A DNA stretch of 12,080 nucleotides from positions 1 through 12,080 of the forward strand of contig DSCZ01000599.1 of the NCBI GenBank assembly GCA_011048855.1, written 5' to 3'. Under the pieces are notes generated by a model. That model saw nothing but the letters and a program-made list of their open reading frames with translations, was not told the DNA's origin and did no database searches. A program made the translations under genes and the position numbers. Source of the DNA: Desulfobacteraceae bacterium (GTDB taxonomy: Bacteria > Desulfobacterota > DSM-4660 > Desulfatiglandales > Desulfatiglandaceae). Every line of letters starts with the position of its first letter. Position 1 is the first letter of the stretch. This document shows, one piece after another, positions 1 to 7,727 of this stretch.

Positions 1-417
1 ACCAACAACCTTGGCAGTGTTCCCTGACTCTTCACGCCCCTCCCTGCCTTGTTTCAGCCCAATTGCTCCCGGGTCGAAAGAAATTCCTTCGTATTTCGAG
101 TTACTGTGCTCGGCAGCCTCATTTTGACTGATTTCGTTTTCAAGGGCCGAATGGTAGTTTTCATCGTCAGAATCGATCTTCATTTCATCATGGCTCTGGT
201 AGAAGTCTGATTCAGGCCCTTTATATCCCGGGCCTCCTGCAAGCTCGTCTACCTGGAAATCCACAGCTTTTTCTGCCAATGAACCCGGAAAGAAAGGCGG
301 GGCCGGTTTGTAATCGGGCATGTTCATTTTTGTTGACTGTTCTCTTAACGACTTTTTACATTTAGGGCAATTTTGATTGTAATCAAAACTTATATATCCA
401 CATTTCGGACATTTCAT
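1..417 (-). CDS. Zinc-ribbon protein, C-terminus cut by window edge
   Basis: Open frame from ATG at 417-415 (minus strand) to the window edge, 139 codons with no stop. It begins MKCPKCGYISFDYNQNCPKC, a two-knuckle zinc ribbon with C3, C6, C17 and C20. The rest is acidic and low in complexity, rich in Asp, Glu, Ser and Asn, and looks disordered. No catalytic domain is visible in the part present. GGAGG lies 8 bases before the ATG, a clear ribosome binding site. The gene follows rnhA on the same strand with a gap of 74 bases, so they may share a transcript. Ribbons of this kind are common at the start of desulfobacterial membrane or regulatory proteins, and a membrane segment could lie in the missing part. 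The specific function cannot be named. Confidence 0.8.
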   Translation of the reverse strand, partial: MKCPKCGYISFDYNQNCPKCKKSLREQSTKMNMPDYKPAPPFFPGSLAEKAVDFQVDELAGGPGYKGPESDFYQSHDEMKIDSDDENYHSALENEISQNEAAEHSNSKYEGISFDPGAIGLKQGREGREESGNTAKVVG

Positions 418-491
418 TAAATTGTCCTCCAGCATTGGCGTTTGAAATCCGTGGAGCAGGGGTGCAGGAGAAGATAAACTCTCGTCGCACT

Positions 492-938
492 TCAGCTGCA
501 GCCGCTTATCGCCTTCCGGGCAAGCTGGTCGCACCGTTCGTTTTCGGGATGGCCCCGGTGCCCCCTGACGTGTTTCCACTGTATCTTATGATGCTTGCTG
601 AGTTCGATCAACTGCTCCCATAAATCCTTGTTTTTAACCGGCTCTTTCTGGGAGTTGATCCAGTTGCCGCGGATCCATCCGGGAAGCCACAGGGTCATTC
701 CCTTGACCAGGTAGGTGGAATCTGTTGTCAGAACAACGCTGCAAGGCCGCTTGAGGCATTTGAGGGCGGCGATCGCAGCCATCATTTCCATCCGATTGTT
801 GGTGGTCTGTTTTTCGCAGCCGGAGATTTCTTTTTCTTTAGAGCCATATTTGAGGATCGCACCATAGCCGCCCGGCCCGGGATTTCCTTTGCAGGCCCCA
901 TCCGTGAAAATTTCAACTGTTGAATATTTCGATGTCAT
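492..938 (-). CDS. rnhA: Ribonuclease HI
   Basis: A 148-residue protein that cleaves the RNA strand of RNA:DNA hybrids in the cytoplasm (primer and R-loop removal). The two-metal active site is complete: D13 in FTDGAC, E51 in NNRMEM, D73 in TTDSTYLV and D137 in ERCDQLA, with the catalytic-loop histidine H127 in [10 protein letters not shown]. All are offset by +3 from E. coli RNase HI (D10, E48, D70, H124, D134). The basic handle is kept in the stretch from [10 protein letters not shown] to PVKNKDLW. Length matches type 1 bacterial enzymes (about 155 residues). The start gives a full N-terminal strand; only a weak purine-rich GAGA lies upstream. It is divergent from the kinase gene across an AT-rich spacer and is followed on the same strand by a zinc-ribbon gene. 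Confidence 0.97.
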   Translation of the reverse strand: MTSKYSTVEIFTDGACKGNPGPGGYGAILKYGSKEKEISGCEKQTTNNRMEMMAAIAALKCLKRPCSVVLTTDSTYLVKGMTLWLPGWIRGNWINSQKEPVKNKDLWEQLIELSKHHKIQWKHVRGHRGHPENERCDQLARKAISGCS

Positions 939-1256
939 GGAATCATTTTCTCAATAGCGTTAAAATAAATATAAAAATAAATATTTAACTCAGCTTTCTT
1001 TATCTTAAATCTATCAAAACTCTATTTTCAGTATAAAATAAAAGTATAAATCAAAATCTCCGCAGCCACAAGACAAAAAAATGATACAAGTTTGATTGGA
1101 AAAAGTCCATATAGTGAAGTAGGAAAAGCTCATATTTTTTTATTTTTTGTGATTATATATTTGAAAAATTAGTAATAAATTGATAATTATCGATTGACAG
1201 GCGTCGGCGGGATGGAATATATACACCGGGTAACTTCCTTTCAATGCGGAGTATCA
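939..1256. promoter_or_regulatory. AT-rich divergent spacer (rnhA / kinase promoters)
   Basis: About 250 bases (roughly 945-1195) are very AT-rich with long A and T runs, unlike the GC-rich genes on both sides. Promoters for the two divergent genes should lie here. On the plus strand a weak sigma-70 candidate is TTGAAA (1161-1166) with GATAAT (1182-1187), but the spacing is only 15 bases. So many -10-like hexamers are present that no single promoter can be assigned. No gene, tRNA or convincing terminator was seen. The 3' part (1194-1256) could be translated if the kinase used an upstream TTG or ATG start. Confidence 0.4.
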
Positions 1257-3218
1257 ATGTCAAGATTCACTCAGTGCCCTGGAGACGAGAAAGACGGGAC
1301 GAAAACCTTGCAGCCCGGGGGCGAATCCACCGGTGGAATGAATACCTCCACCCAAAAGCTTTCGAGCGAGCGTTACAAGGCTTTTGTCGAGGACATAGAA
1401 GAGGGTGTCTATGAAATCGATATAGACGGCTATTTTCTGTATTTCAACGATGCATTGTGCAGGGTTTTCGGGTATCCCAGGTCCGAGATTCAATTCCGAA
1501 ACATCCGGAGGTTTATGGATCCGGAAAGCGCTGCGCGTGCGTTTGCAAATTTTGACAATGTCTACCGGTCCGGCCTTGGGATCACCGATTTCGTCTGGAG
1601 AACGGTCGGGAAAAATTCCCAGACAAGGGTTATATCCCTTTCCGCGCACCTTATAAGAAACCAGGAAGGAAAGGCGGTGGGTTTCCGCGGAATCGCGCGC
1701 GATATAACCCATAAAACACGCATCGCCCGCAACAACGAATCATTGCTGAAATTCAGCCTTGCATTGCCTGAACATCATGAGCTGGATGAACTCCTCGATT
1801 TCGTGACTACCGAGGTTAAGCGTATCCTGGAAGTCGAAGGAGCCTTGGTGATTTTTCTGGACGAGGAAAAGCAGGAACTTTTTTTTAAAGCCGCAGCCCA
1901 CGAAGACAGCACCGCGCAGAGACTGGCGAAAGAACAGCGTTGGCCCGCTGACACGGGAGTTTCCGGGAGGGTTATCAAAACCGGTGAGCCCGCCGTTGTA
2001 GACGATGTGTCCTCTGACCCGGATTTTTATCCAGTGGTTGATTTGAAAGCGGGCTTTACGACCAGGAGTCTTCTGGATGTACCCCTTAGGAGCAGAGACC
2101 GTGTCATCGGGGTATTGTCCGCCATGAATAAAAAATGGGGCCGTTTTGATGATATTGATGTTGAACTGCTGAATACCCTGGCGAGCAGCGTGGCTCTCAG
2201 CATTGAAAATGTAAGGTTTGCCGAAGAGTTGAAAGATGCATACAAGGAGGTAAGCAGCCTCAACCGAGCTAAAGACAAGGTTATCAACCATCTTTCCCAC
2301 GAGTTGAAGACTCCGCTTTCGGTTCTGGGGGCATGCTTGAGTATAATTGAAAAACGAATTTCCTCGGTGCCTAAAAAATTATGGGGACCGGTTATGGATC
2401 GTGCAAGACGAAATCTGGAACGAATACTGGAGGTGCAGTACGAGGTCGAGGATATAATGAGAAACGGTCATTACCGCACGCATTACCTGCTGACTTCGCT
2501 GCTGGACGCATGCCGTGACCAGCTCGCCGGCCTTGTTGAAATCGAGTCGGACGACGTCGACCTGGTGGAGCGGGTGTCGGCACGGATCGACGATATATTC
2601 GGCCCCAGAGAATACGTTTCCGAGCCCATAAGACTCGACCAATTCGTCCCCCGTTTCCTGGATGATTTAAAAGATTCGTTTGCCCACCGCAATGTCGATT
2701 TCAAGATGGAGTTTGAGCCTGTGAAACCTGTGATGATTCCATCTGCCGTACTCGGAAAAGTTGTGGGCGGGCTGGTTAGAAATGCAGTCGAAAACACACC
2801 TGATGGGGGACGCGTGGAAGTTTCGGTTATGCCCGATGGGGATGGTGTTGAACTGGTGGTAGCGGATTACGGCGTAGGGATTACGGAGGAAAATCAGAGA
2901 CGGATATTTGAAGGTTTTTTCACTACCCAGGAAACCATTGATTATTCATCTAAAAGCCCGTTCGATTTCAATGCCGGCGGGAGAGGGGCCGACCTGCTGC
3001 GGATGAAAATTTTTTCCGAGCGCTACGGATTCCGTATTCATATGTCATCGAAGCGGTGTAAGCATATCCCCGGCGCGAGGGACAAATGCCCGGGTGATGT
3101 CGATCTTTGCCCGCATTGTACTTCAGTCGAGGACTGCCTGGACTCGGGGGGGACGGTGTTCACTGTATTTTTCCGTGCGGTCGGTGAGAGCAGGGGCCGG
3201 AAGGATGAAACGGATTAA
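1257..3218 (+). CDS. PAS-GAF sensor histidine kinase with Cys-rich insert in the ATPase domain
   Basis: A 653-residue sensor kinase with no membrane segment or signal peptide, so probably cytoplasmic. Domains in order: PAS (about 37-155, ending GFRGIARDIT), GAF (about 170-322), HisKA-type helices with the H-box NHLSHELKTPL (phospho-acceptor H348), and a HATPase domain (about 490-640) with N-box Asn N509 in LVRNAVENTPDGG, G1 box DYGVG (D537) and glycine-rich GGRGADLL. Between the lid and the last strand (GGTVFTVFF) sits a Cys-rich insert with C601, C611, C618, C621 and C627. ATG 1257 is preferred because GGAG lies 5 bases upstream. In-frame TTG 1194 and ATG 1212 lack such a site, and at ATG 1338 the GGTGGA is too close. 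Signal and partner response regulator are unknown. First gene of the operon running to 5239. Confidence 0.93.
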   Translation: MSRFTQCPGDEKDGTKTLQPGGESTGGMNTSTQKLSSERYKAFVEDIEEGVYEIDIDGYFLYFNDALCRVFGYPRSEIQFRNIRRFMDPESAARAFANFDNVYRSGLGITDFVWRTVGKNSQTRVISLSAHLIRNQEGKAVGFRGIARDITHKTRIARNNESLLKFSLALPEHHELDELLDFVTTEVKRILEVEGALVIFLDEEKQELFFKAAAHEDSTAQRLAKEQRWPADTGVSGRVIKTGEPAVVDDVSSDPDFYPVVDLKAGFTTRSLLDVPLRSRDRVIGVLSAMNKKWGRFDDIDVELLNTLASSVALSIENVRFAEELKDAYKEVSSLNRAKDKVINHLSHELKTPLSVLGACLSIIEKRISSVPKKLWGPVMDRARRNLERILEVQYEVEDIMRNGHYRTHYLLTSLLDACRDQLAGLVEIESDDVDLVERVSARIDDIFGPREYVSEPIRLDQFVPRFLDDLKDSFAHRNVDFKMEFEPVKPVMIPSAVLGKVVGGLVRNAVENTPDGGRVEVSVMPDGDGVELVVADYGVGITEENQRRIFEGFFTTQETIDYSSKSPFDFNAGGRGADLLRMKIFSERYGFRIHMSSKRCKHIPGARDKCPGDVDLCPHCTSVEDCLDSGGTVFTVFFRAVGESRGRKDETD

Positions 3219-3256
3219 TTCTGCTGTGATGTTTTGACCGGACCGGGAGGTGATTT

Positions 3257-3727
3257 ATGGATTCGGTGGTCAAGGGCCGCCTGATCGCGAAGGCGGCTGC
3301 TGAAGGATATGTCGGTAAGCTCGGCCTGGAGGTGGTGGATGTTTCCGAGGGCCATGCAGTTGTCGAGATGTTGCCCGGTGTGGAGGATGAAAACCTTTTC
3401 GGCTATGTTCACGGCGGGGTCATTTGCGGCTTGATGGATGAAGCGTTTCAGCTTGCATGCAATTCCCACGGTACGATTGCGGTGGCATTGAATATCAGTG
3501 TAGTATTCCATTCGCCGGCATTCAAGGGTTCCCGGCTGAGGGCCGAGGCGAACGAGGTTCACCTGGGGCGTCGTACCGGGACCTACACGATACGGGTGGT
3601 GGACACCAAAAGGGAAAAACTCATTGCGTCCTGCCAGGCTACGGCCTACAGGAAAAACGTTCCGTTACCTTTCCTGGATCCTCCGAAGGAAAACTCGGAA
3701 GCGGGTAAAATGGATTCCCATTGTTGA
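3257..3727 (+). CDS. PaaI-family hotdog-fold thioesterase
   Basis: A 156-residue single hotdog domain. The motif HGGVICGLMDEAFQLAC matches the PaaI/ACOT13-type signature HGG-x(4)-L-x-D-x-A-F, where the HGG turn and the Asp/Glu at the start of the long helix form the acyl-CoA thioesterase active site. The strand segment ALNISVVFHSPAFKGSRL also fits the family (about 140 residues). The enzyme probably hydrolyses acyl-CoA or aryl-CoA thioesters in the cytoplasm; the substrate cannot be read from sequence. GGGAGG 6 bases before ATG 3257 is a strong ribosome binding site. It lies 38 bases after the kinase and 45 bases before hpt, so it is probably in the same operon. The last 20 or so residues (after about 135) are polar and probably disordered. 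Confidence 0.9.
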   Translation: MDSVVKGRLIAKAAAEGYVGKLGLEVVDVSEGHAVVEMLPGVEDENLFGYVHGGVICGLMDEAFQLACNSHGTIAVALNISVVFHSPAFKGSRLRAEANEVHLGRRTGTYTIRVVDTKREKLIASCQATAYRKNVPLPFLDPPKENSEAGKMDSHC

Positions 3728-3772
3728 ATGGTATTTTAAAGTTTCGATTGAACGGTGCCCGGGGGCTTTAAC

Positions 3773-4288
3773 ATGGAAGTGCTTATCGCGCAGCAGGTCA
3801 TTGAGGACAGGGTCCGGGAGCTGGGTGGCGTAATTTCCGATGACTTCCGGGGCCGCGAGCCGGTTGTGGTGGGTATTTTGAATGGAGCGGTGTTTTTTTT
3901 CGCCGATCTTGTCAGAAACATCACCATACCGGTCAGGATGGATTTTATAAGGGCCCGGAGCTATGGTTCCGCGATGGAGTCCTGCGGAAAGGTTGACATC
4001 ACAAAGGATATCGAAATACCGGTTGAAGGCAGCCCGGTTATCCTGGTGGAGGACATCGTCGATTCCGGCCTGACCGTTGCAGCGGTTGTCGAACACGTGA
4101 TGGAATTGGGAGCTTCAAACTGTTCTGTTTGTGCGTTGATTGACAAGAAAGAACGCAGGCAGTGTGATGTTCAAATTGACTATCTCGGTTTTGCCGTGGG
4201 AAGCGGGTTTATTGTTGGATACGGCTTGGATTATAATGAGAAATACCGGTATCTTCGAGACATCTGCGTATTGAAGCCCGGAGAGTGA
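3773..4288 (+). CDS. hpt: Hypoxanthine phosphoribosyltransferase
   Basis: A 171-residue type I phosphoribosyltransferase that makes IMP (and usually GMP) from the base and PRPP: purine salvage, cytoplasmic. The PRPP-binding loop is VILVEDIVDSGLT (89-101) with the acidic pair E93-D94 and catalytic D97. The N-terminal loop GILNGAVFF (34-42), the purine-contact lysine in LIDKKERR (K125) and the C-terminal hallmark FIVGYGLDYNEKYR (146-159) are all typical of bacterial Hpt. ATG 3773 is chosen: GGGGG lies 7 bases upstream and the N-terminus matches the family. An in-frame GTG at 3755 would add six residues but has no ribosome binding site. It sits between the thioesterase and the zinc-ribbon/DUF3426-like gene, with a 21-base gap downstream. 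Confidence 0.95.
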   Translation: MEVLIAQQVIEDRVRELGGVISDDFRGREPVVVGILNGAVFFFADLVRNITIPVRMDFIRARSYGSAMESCGKVDITKDIEIPVEGSPVILVEDIVDSGLTVAAVVEHVMELGASNCSVCALIDKKERRQCDVQIDYLGFAVGSGFIVGYGLDYNEKYRYLRDICVLKPGE

Positions 4289-4309
4289 AGGTAGGTGTGG
4301 GGGTTTGAG

Positions 4310-5239
4310 ATGATCATCAGCTGTGAAAAGTGCGGCACAAAATTTCGACTGGATGATGATGCCGTAAAAGCGGGGGGCACGAGGGTGCGCTGTTCGCTTT
4401 GCAGACATATTTTTACCGTTTATCCTACCCGGCCCACGGGGGTTCCGGTTCCCGGAGGGAGAGCCGGTGACGGAAGAGCACATGGTGGAGATGAAGAAAA
4501 GGTCGTTTCCTCCGTTCGTCGTCTGCCCGGAGGTGTAGATGATTTCGAAGATTTCCTGTCCGAATTCGACGATGATTTCCTTGAAGATGAGCTGGGCGGT
4601 TCAAGAAGGAGGAATAGTCCGGCGGATGGCCGAAAGGATTCCCAGGATTTTTTCCCGGTTTCAAAAGCAGAGAAAAAAAAGCCATCTATGTTGTGGCGGA
4701 TCTTTCGGTTTTTTTTCATTATCATCCTGGCGATCGCCTTGATGGCTGCCGCTTTATTCTATTGGGATCCGGTAATGTTCAGGGAATATGTTGAAGAATA
4801 TATTCCTGTGAAGCTTTTTGAATCAGCAGAGGAAATACCTGATGACGGTGTCAGTCGCCTTGTGCTTTCAGGCGTTTCAGGAAATTTTGTCGAGTCCAGG
4901 ATTACCGGCAGCCTTTTCGTGGTACGGGGGGAGGTGAAAAACGAATTTCCAGGCGACAGGAGTTTTATTGAGCTGGAGGGAAGTATTCTTGACGAGAAGG
5001 AGATGGTGGTTTTGAGCCGCACGGTCTATGCCGGAAACCCCATCCCCGATGAAGAGCTTGAATTGATGTCTCACGAAGAAATAACCGCGGCGATGAACAA
5101 CAGGAATGGAATGGACGGCATGAACGTGAATGTTCCTTCCGGTTCTTCGATTCCATTTGCCATTGTATTCGAGGATCTTCCGGAAAATGTCGTGGAATTC
5201 AAGGTGGAAGCCGTTAGCTCGATTCCGGGAACTCTGTAG
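4310..5239 (+). CDS. Zinc-ribbon, single-pass membrane protein with DUF3426-like domain
   Basis: A 309-residue protein. It begins MIISCEKCGTKFRLDDDAVK, an MJ0042-type zinc ribbon with C5, C8, C28 and C31. An acidic, low-complexity linker (about 40-125) follows, then a membrane segment at about 129-152 (FRFFFIIILAIALMAAALF), then an extracytoplasmic domain (about 183-309). In that domain the pattern of a GEVKN strand, a later SIPFAIVFEDLP and a final EFKVEAVSS resembles DUF3426. With a Lys-rich stretch before the membrane segment, the ribbon should face the cytoplasm. This architecture is common in Deltaproteobacteria; its role is not established. ATG 4310 is chosen over GTG 4295 because the ribbon starts at once and GGGGG lies 6 bases upstream. 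It converges with the nucleotidyltransferase gene, whose stop is 6 bases beyond. Confidence 0.88.
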   Translation: MIISCEKCGTKFRLDDDAVKAGGTRVRCSLCRHIFTVYPTRPTGVPVPGGRAGDGRAHGGDEEKVVSSVRRLPGGVDDFEDFLSEFDDDFLEDELGGSRRRNSPADGRKDSQDFFPVSKAEKKKPSMLWRIFRFFFIIILAIALMAAALFYWDPVMFREYVEEYIPVKLFESAEEIPDDGVSRLVLSGVSGNFVESRITGSLFVVRGEVKNEFPGDRSFIELEGSILDEKEMVVLSRTVYAGNPIPDEELELMSHEEITAAMNNRNGMDGMNVNVPSGSSIPFAIVFEDLPENVVEFKVEAVSSIPGTL

Positions 5240-5245
5240 GAAATT

Positions 5246-6112
5246 TTAATCAGGGGTGCCGCATCGCTCCGCATACAACCTCTGGACCTTTTCGAGCGCT
5301 TCGGGATCGTCGACACCCATGACCTCCTGTTCCTCGGCGGCGAGGAGGTAACCCACCTCGCGCCCGTCTCTGTTCAAATATTCCACGAGGTCCGTGATGA
5401 AATATTCTTCGACAAGGGTATCGACACCTTCGAGATGCTTGGTCACCCTGTGGGGTCGGGATTCGATAACCGGAAGGTAGTCGAGAAGGGTGGCCCCCCT
5501 CACCGCATAAATTCCGGAATTGCATAAATAAAGATTTTCTTTTTGATTGGCTGTATAACGGTGCCAGTATTCCCATTCTACGATTCGTTTGACACTGTGT
5601 CCGTCCACTTCAAGCAGTCCGTATCGTTTTTTGTCGGCGGGAGCGAATGCAAGAACCGCCATGTGGACGTCTTCGATCGCTTGAATCAACCTTGAATAGG
5701 TTTCCCTGGTGACGAGCGGGACGTCGCCCATTGTTATAAGAATTCCTGCCGCGGCGTTTTGCTGCAGAAAACGCCGGGCTGCCAGCAATCCGCCTCCGGT
5801 GCCGTTCAGGACGGGTTGCTCGCAGTATGTCAGAGAAAGCCCGGCGGTTTGCTCTATGACCTGGTCTTTTCGGTGATGAACCACAAGGGCTGCTGGTCCG
5901 GAGGGCAGGCTTTCAAGAATATGAATGAGTATAGGACAGCGGCCTTCAAAAGGATTTTTTCCCGGCAACAACGGCAGGAGTGCTTTGCAGCCGTCGTAAC
6001 CGGTCATTCTGGAACCCTTGCCGGCCGCAAGAACTACACTGGCCGCCGGCAGGGCTGATGAGCGATCGTCAATCGGCGCGGAGTCGTTTTTTCGTGGTAT
6101 TTGATTTTTCAT
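5246..6112 (-). CDS. Stand-alone GlmU-like nucleotidyltransferase
   Basis: A 288-residue NTP-transferase (GT-A/Rossmann fold). The nucleotide-binding signature LAAGKGSRM (28-36), conserved lysine K43, the NGTGGGLLAA loop (103-112, where GlmU has GTGHA), the metal-binding MGDVPL (D130) and the product-side motif LCNSGIYAV are all present. This matches the uridylyltransferase half of GlmU but without the left-handed beta-helix acetyltransferase half. It probably transfers a nucleotide monophosphate to a sugar phosphate; the substrate is not certain. ATG 6112 (MKNQIPRK) is chosen because GGAAG lies 8 bases upstream; an ATG at 6139 would add nine residues. Third gene after archease and rtcB, with a gap of 100 bases. 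This neighbour is not part of the known RNA-repair pathway, so the link may be only positional. Confidence 0.85.
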   Translation of the reverse strand: MKNQIPRKNDSAPIDDRSSALPAASVVLAAGKGSRMTGYDGCKALLPLLPGKNPFEGRCPILIHILESLPSGPAALVVHHRKDQVIEQTAGLSLTYCEQPVLNGTGGGLLAARRFLQQNAAAGILITMGDVPLVTRETYSRLIQAIEDVHMAVLAFAPADKKRYGLLEVDGHSVKRIVEWEYWHRYTANQKENLYLCNSGIYAVRGATLLDYLPVIESRPHRVTKHLEGVDTLVEEYFITDLVEYLNRDGREVGYLLAAEEQEVMGVDDPEALEKVQRLYAERCGTPD

Positions 6113-6212
6113 GGCCTTTACTTCCATGGATAGATACAATTTATGTTGATACTCTGAATGCGGATTGCTATAAAAACATATCTTTTCCGTCGCTGAACCC
6201 CCGGCTGCAGTT

Positions 6213-7658
6213 TCACCCTTTAATCACGCCGAGGGGCCTAAGCCGGGCCACCTTCCTGCCCAGGCCTGTTTCGTGGACTATTTCGACTACCTGGGAGATG
6301 TTTTTGTAGGCCTCGGGCATTTCTTCCTCGAGCGTCCTTTTTCCGTGCGAACGGGCGACGATGCCTGAAAGTTTGAGTTCACTGCGTATCGACCGCCCCC
6401 TGGCTCGTTTTACCGCCTGGGTGCGGCTCAATATCCTGCCTGCTCCGTGGCAGCATGAGCCGAAACTCAGGTCCATCGCTCTCTGGGCTCCGGCCATCAC
6501 GTAGCTTTCAGTGCCCATATCCCCCGGTATCAAAACCGGTTGACCGGCGCCGCTGTACCGGGAAGGCAGGGAAGGGTGCCCTGGGGGTAGAGACCTGGTC
6601 GCCCCTTTACGGTGGACATAGGAGACACGATTGCGGCCGTTGACTTTATGCGTCTCCTTTTTTGCAATATTGTGACTTATGTCGTAGATGAGCTTGAAGC
6701 TCCCGGGCCTGTTCTGTACGCCCAGGGTGGCGGCCAGTATTTCCCGTGTCCGGTGCATAAGAACCTGGCGGTTGGCCCAGGCGTAATTGGCCGCGCAGGC
6801 CATGGCAGACAGGTAACGCCGCCCCTGGTCCGATTTCACGGGAGCGCAGGCAAGCTGCCGGTCCGGGAGATCGAACCCAAGGCCGCTTCGCCCGGCCCGG
6901 GAAGTCATTTCTTTCAGGAAGTCGTCGCAGATCTGGTGCCCGAACCCCCGGGAACCCGAGTGAATAAGAATTGTGACCTGACCTTCCCACAGGCCGAAAG
7001 CCTGTGCAGCATCGAGGTCGTACAAGGCGTCAACCGCCTGGACCTCGATGAAGTGGTTGCCGGATCCGAGGCTGCCCAGCTGATCCAGGCCCCGTTTGAC
7101 AGCACGATCGCTCAGCAAAGATGGGTCGGCACCCGGCATCGTACCGTGGTCTTCGGTGTATTCCAGGTCTTCCGGGCTTCCCAATCCCTTTTTGACGGCC
7201 CATGCGGCGCCTTCGACGGCCACGGCGGCCAGTTCAGCTTTTGAGAGGCGAATGGAACCTTTGGATCCGACCCCGGCGGCTATGCCGGCGAAAAGCGCAT
7301 TTATCATATCTTGAACCGCTCCGGCGACATCGGAAACCGTGAAATCGGTGGCCAGCAGCCGGCACCCGCAGTTGATGTCATAGCCGACTCCGCCGGGCGA
7401 CACGATGCCTTCATCGCTGTCGAATGCCGCGACACCGCCGATTGGGAAACCGTAGCCCCAGTGGATGTCCGGCATTGCTAAACTTGCTTCGAGGATGCCG
7501 GGGAGCATCGCGACGTTTGCGACCTGGATCAGGCACGGGTCTTCAGCCAGGGTTCCGATCAAGTCCTTGCTCGAAAACACGATTCCCGGCACCCGCATGT
7601 TTCCGGTCCGGGGTATTAGCCAGCGGTAAGGGTCTATTTGCTCTAGATGGATGTTCAT
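6213..7658 (-). CDS. rtcB: RNA-splicing/repair ligase RtcB
   Basis: A 481-residue ligase joining RNA 3'-phosphate or 2',3'-cyclic phosphate ends to 5'-OH ends, using GTP and Mn2+. The active site is intact: D94 and C97 in GGVGYDINCGCRLL, H202 in GSGNHFIEVQ, H233 in ILIHSGSRGFGH, H329 in YDISHNIAKKE, the guanylylated H404 in GSCCHGAGR, and C-terminal K480 in PLGVIKG. Positions match those of Pyrococcus RtcB almost one for one. The ATG at 7658 (MNIHLEQID) gives the family's usual length, and GAGGG lies 6 bases upstream; a longer reading from 7727 adds non-homologous residues and overlaps the archease stop codon region. It lies 69 bases after archease, its activating partner. No RtcR-type regulator or RtcA is present. 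Confidence 0.97.
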   Translation of the reverse strand: MNIHLEQIDPYRWLIPRTGNMRVPGIVFSSKDLIGTLAEDPCLIQVANVAMLPGILEASLAMPDIHWGYGFPIGGVAAFDSDEGIVSPGGVGYDINCGCRLLATDFTVSDVAGAVQDMINALFAGIAAGVGSKGSIRLSKAELAAVAVEGAAWAVKKGLGSPEDLEYTEDHGTMPGADPSLLSDRAVKRGLDQLGSLGSGNHFIEVQAVDALYDLDAAQAFGLWEGQVTILIHSGSRGFGHQICDDFLKEMTSRAGRSGLGFDLPDRQLACAPVKSDQGRRYLSAMACAANYAWANRQVLMHRTREILAATLGVQNRPGSFKLIYDISHNIAKKETHKVNGRNRVSYVHRKGATRSLPPGHPSLPSRYSGAGQPVLIPGDMGTESYVMAGAQRAMDLSFGSCCHGAGRILSRTQAVKRARGRSIRSELKLSGIVARSHGKRTLEEEMPEAYKNISQVVEIVHETGLGRKVARLRPLGVIKG

Positions 7659-7676
7659 GGTACTCCCTCGGTATTG

Positions 7677-7695
7677 CATCCGGAAATGCCGGATG
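7677..7695 (-). promoter_or_regulatory. Hairpin in the archease-rtcB spacer
   Basis: CATCCGG (7677-7683) and CCGGATG (7689-7695) form a perfect 7-bp stem with a 5-base loop. On the transcript it lies just upstream of the rtcB ribosome binding site. A second inverted repeat, AGTGAA (7701-7706) and TTCACT (7723-7728), sits between it and the archease stop. No T-run follows, so it is not an ordinary terminator. It could be an mRNA processing or stability element, or affect rtcB translation; that is inference. Confidence 0.35.
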
Positions 7696-7727
7696 GGCAC
7701 AGTGAATTTTCCGGTTGATAAGTTCAC

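Noticed and set aside
1740..2300. Minus-strand frame of 186 codons under the kinase, and the 150-codon frame at 1260-1712
   Set aside because: Both are antisense to clear PAS and GAF domains and show no domain or ribosome binding site of their own.
3257..4288. Thioesterase and hpt as partners in one new pathway with the kinase
   Set aside because: The tight spacing suggests co-transcription, but no shared substrate or signal can be read; ordinary housekeeping operon mixing explains it.
6612..7244. Long plus-strand frame of 210 codons
   Set aside because: It lies opposite rtcB, whose active-site residues are all intact on the minus strand; the frame is a shadow produced by GC-rich third positions.
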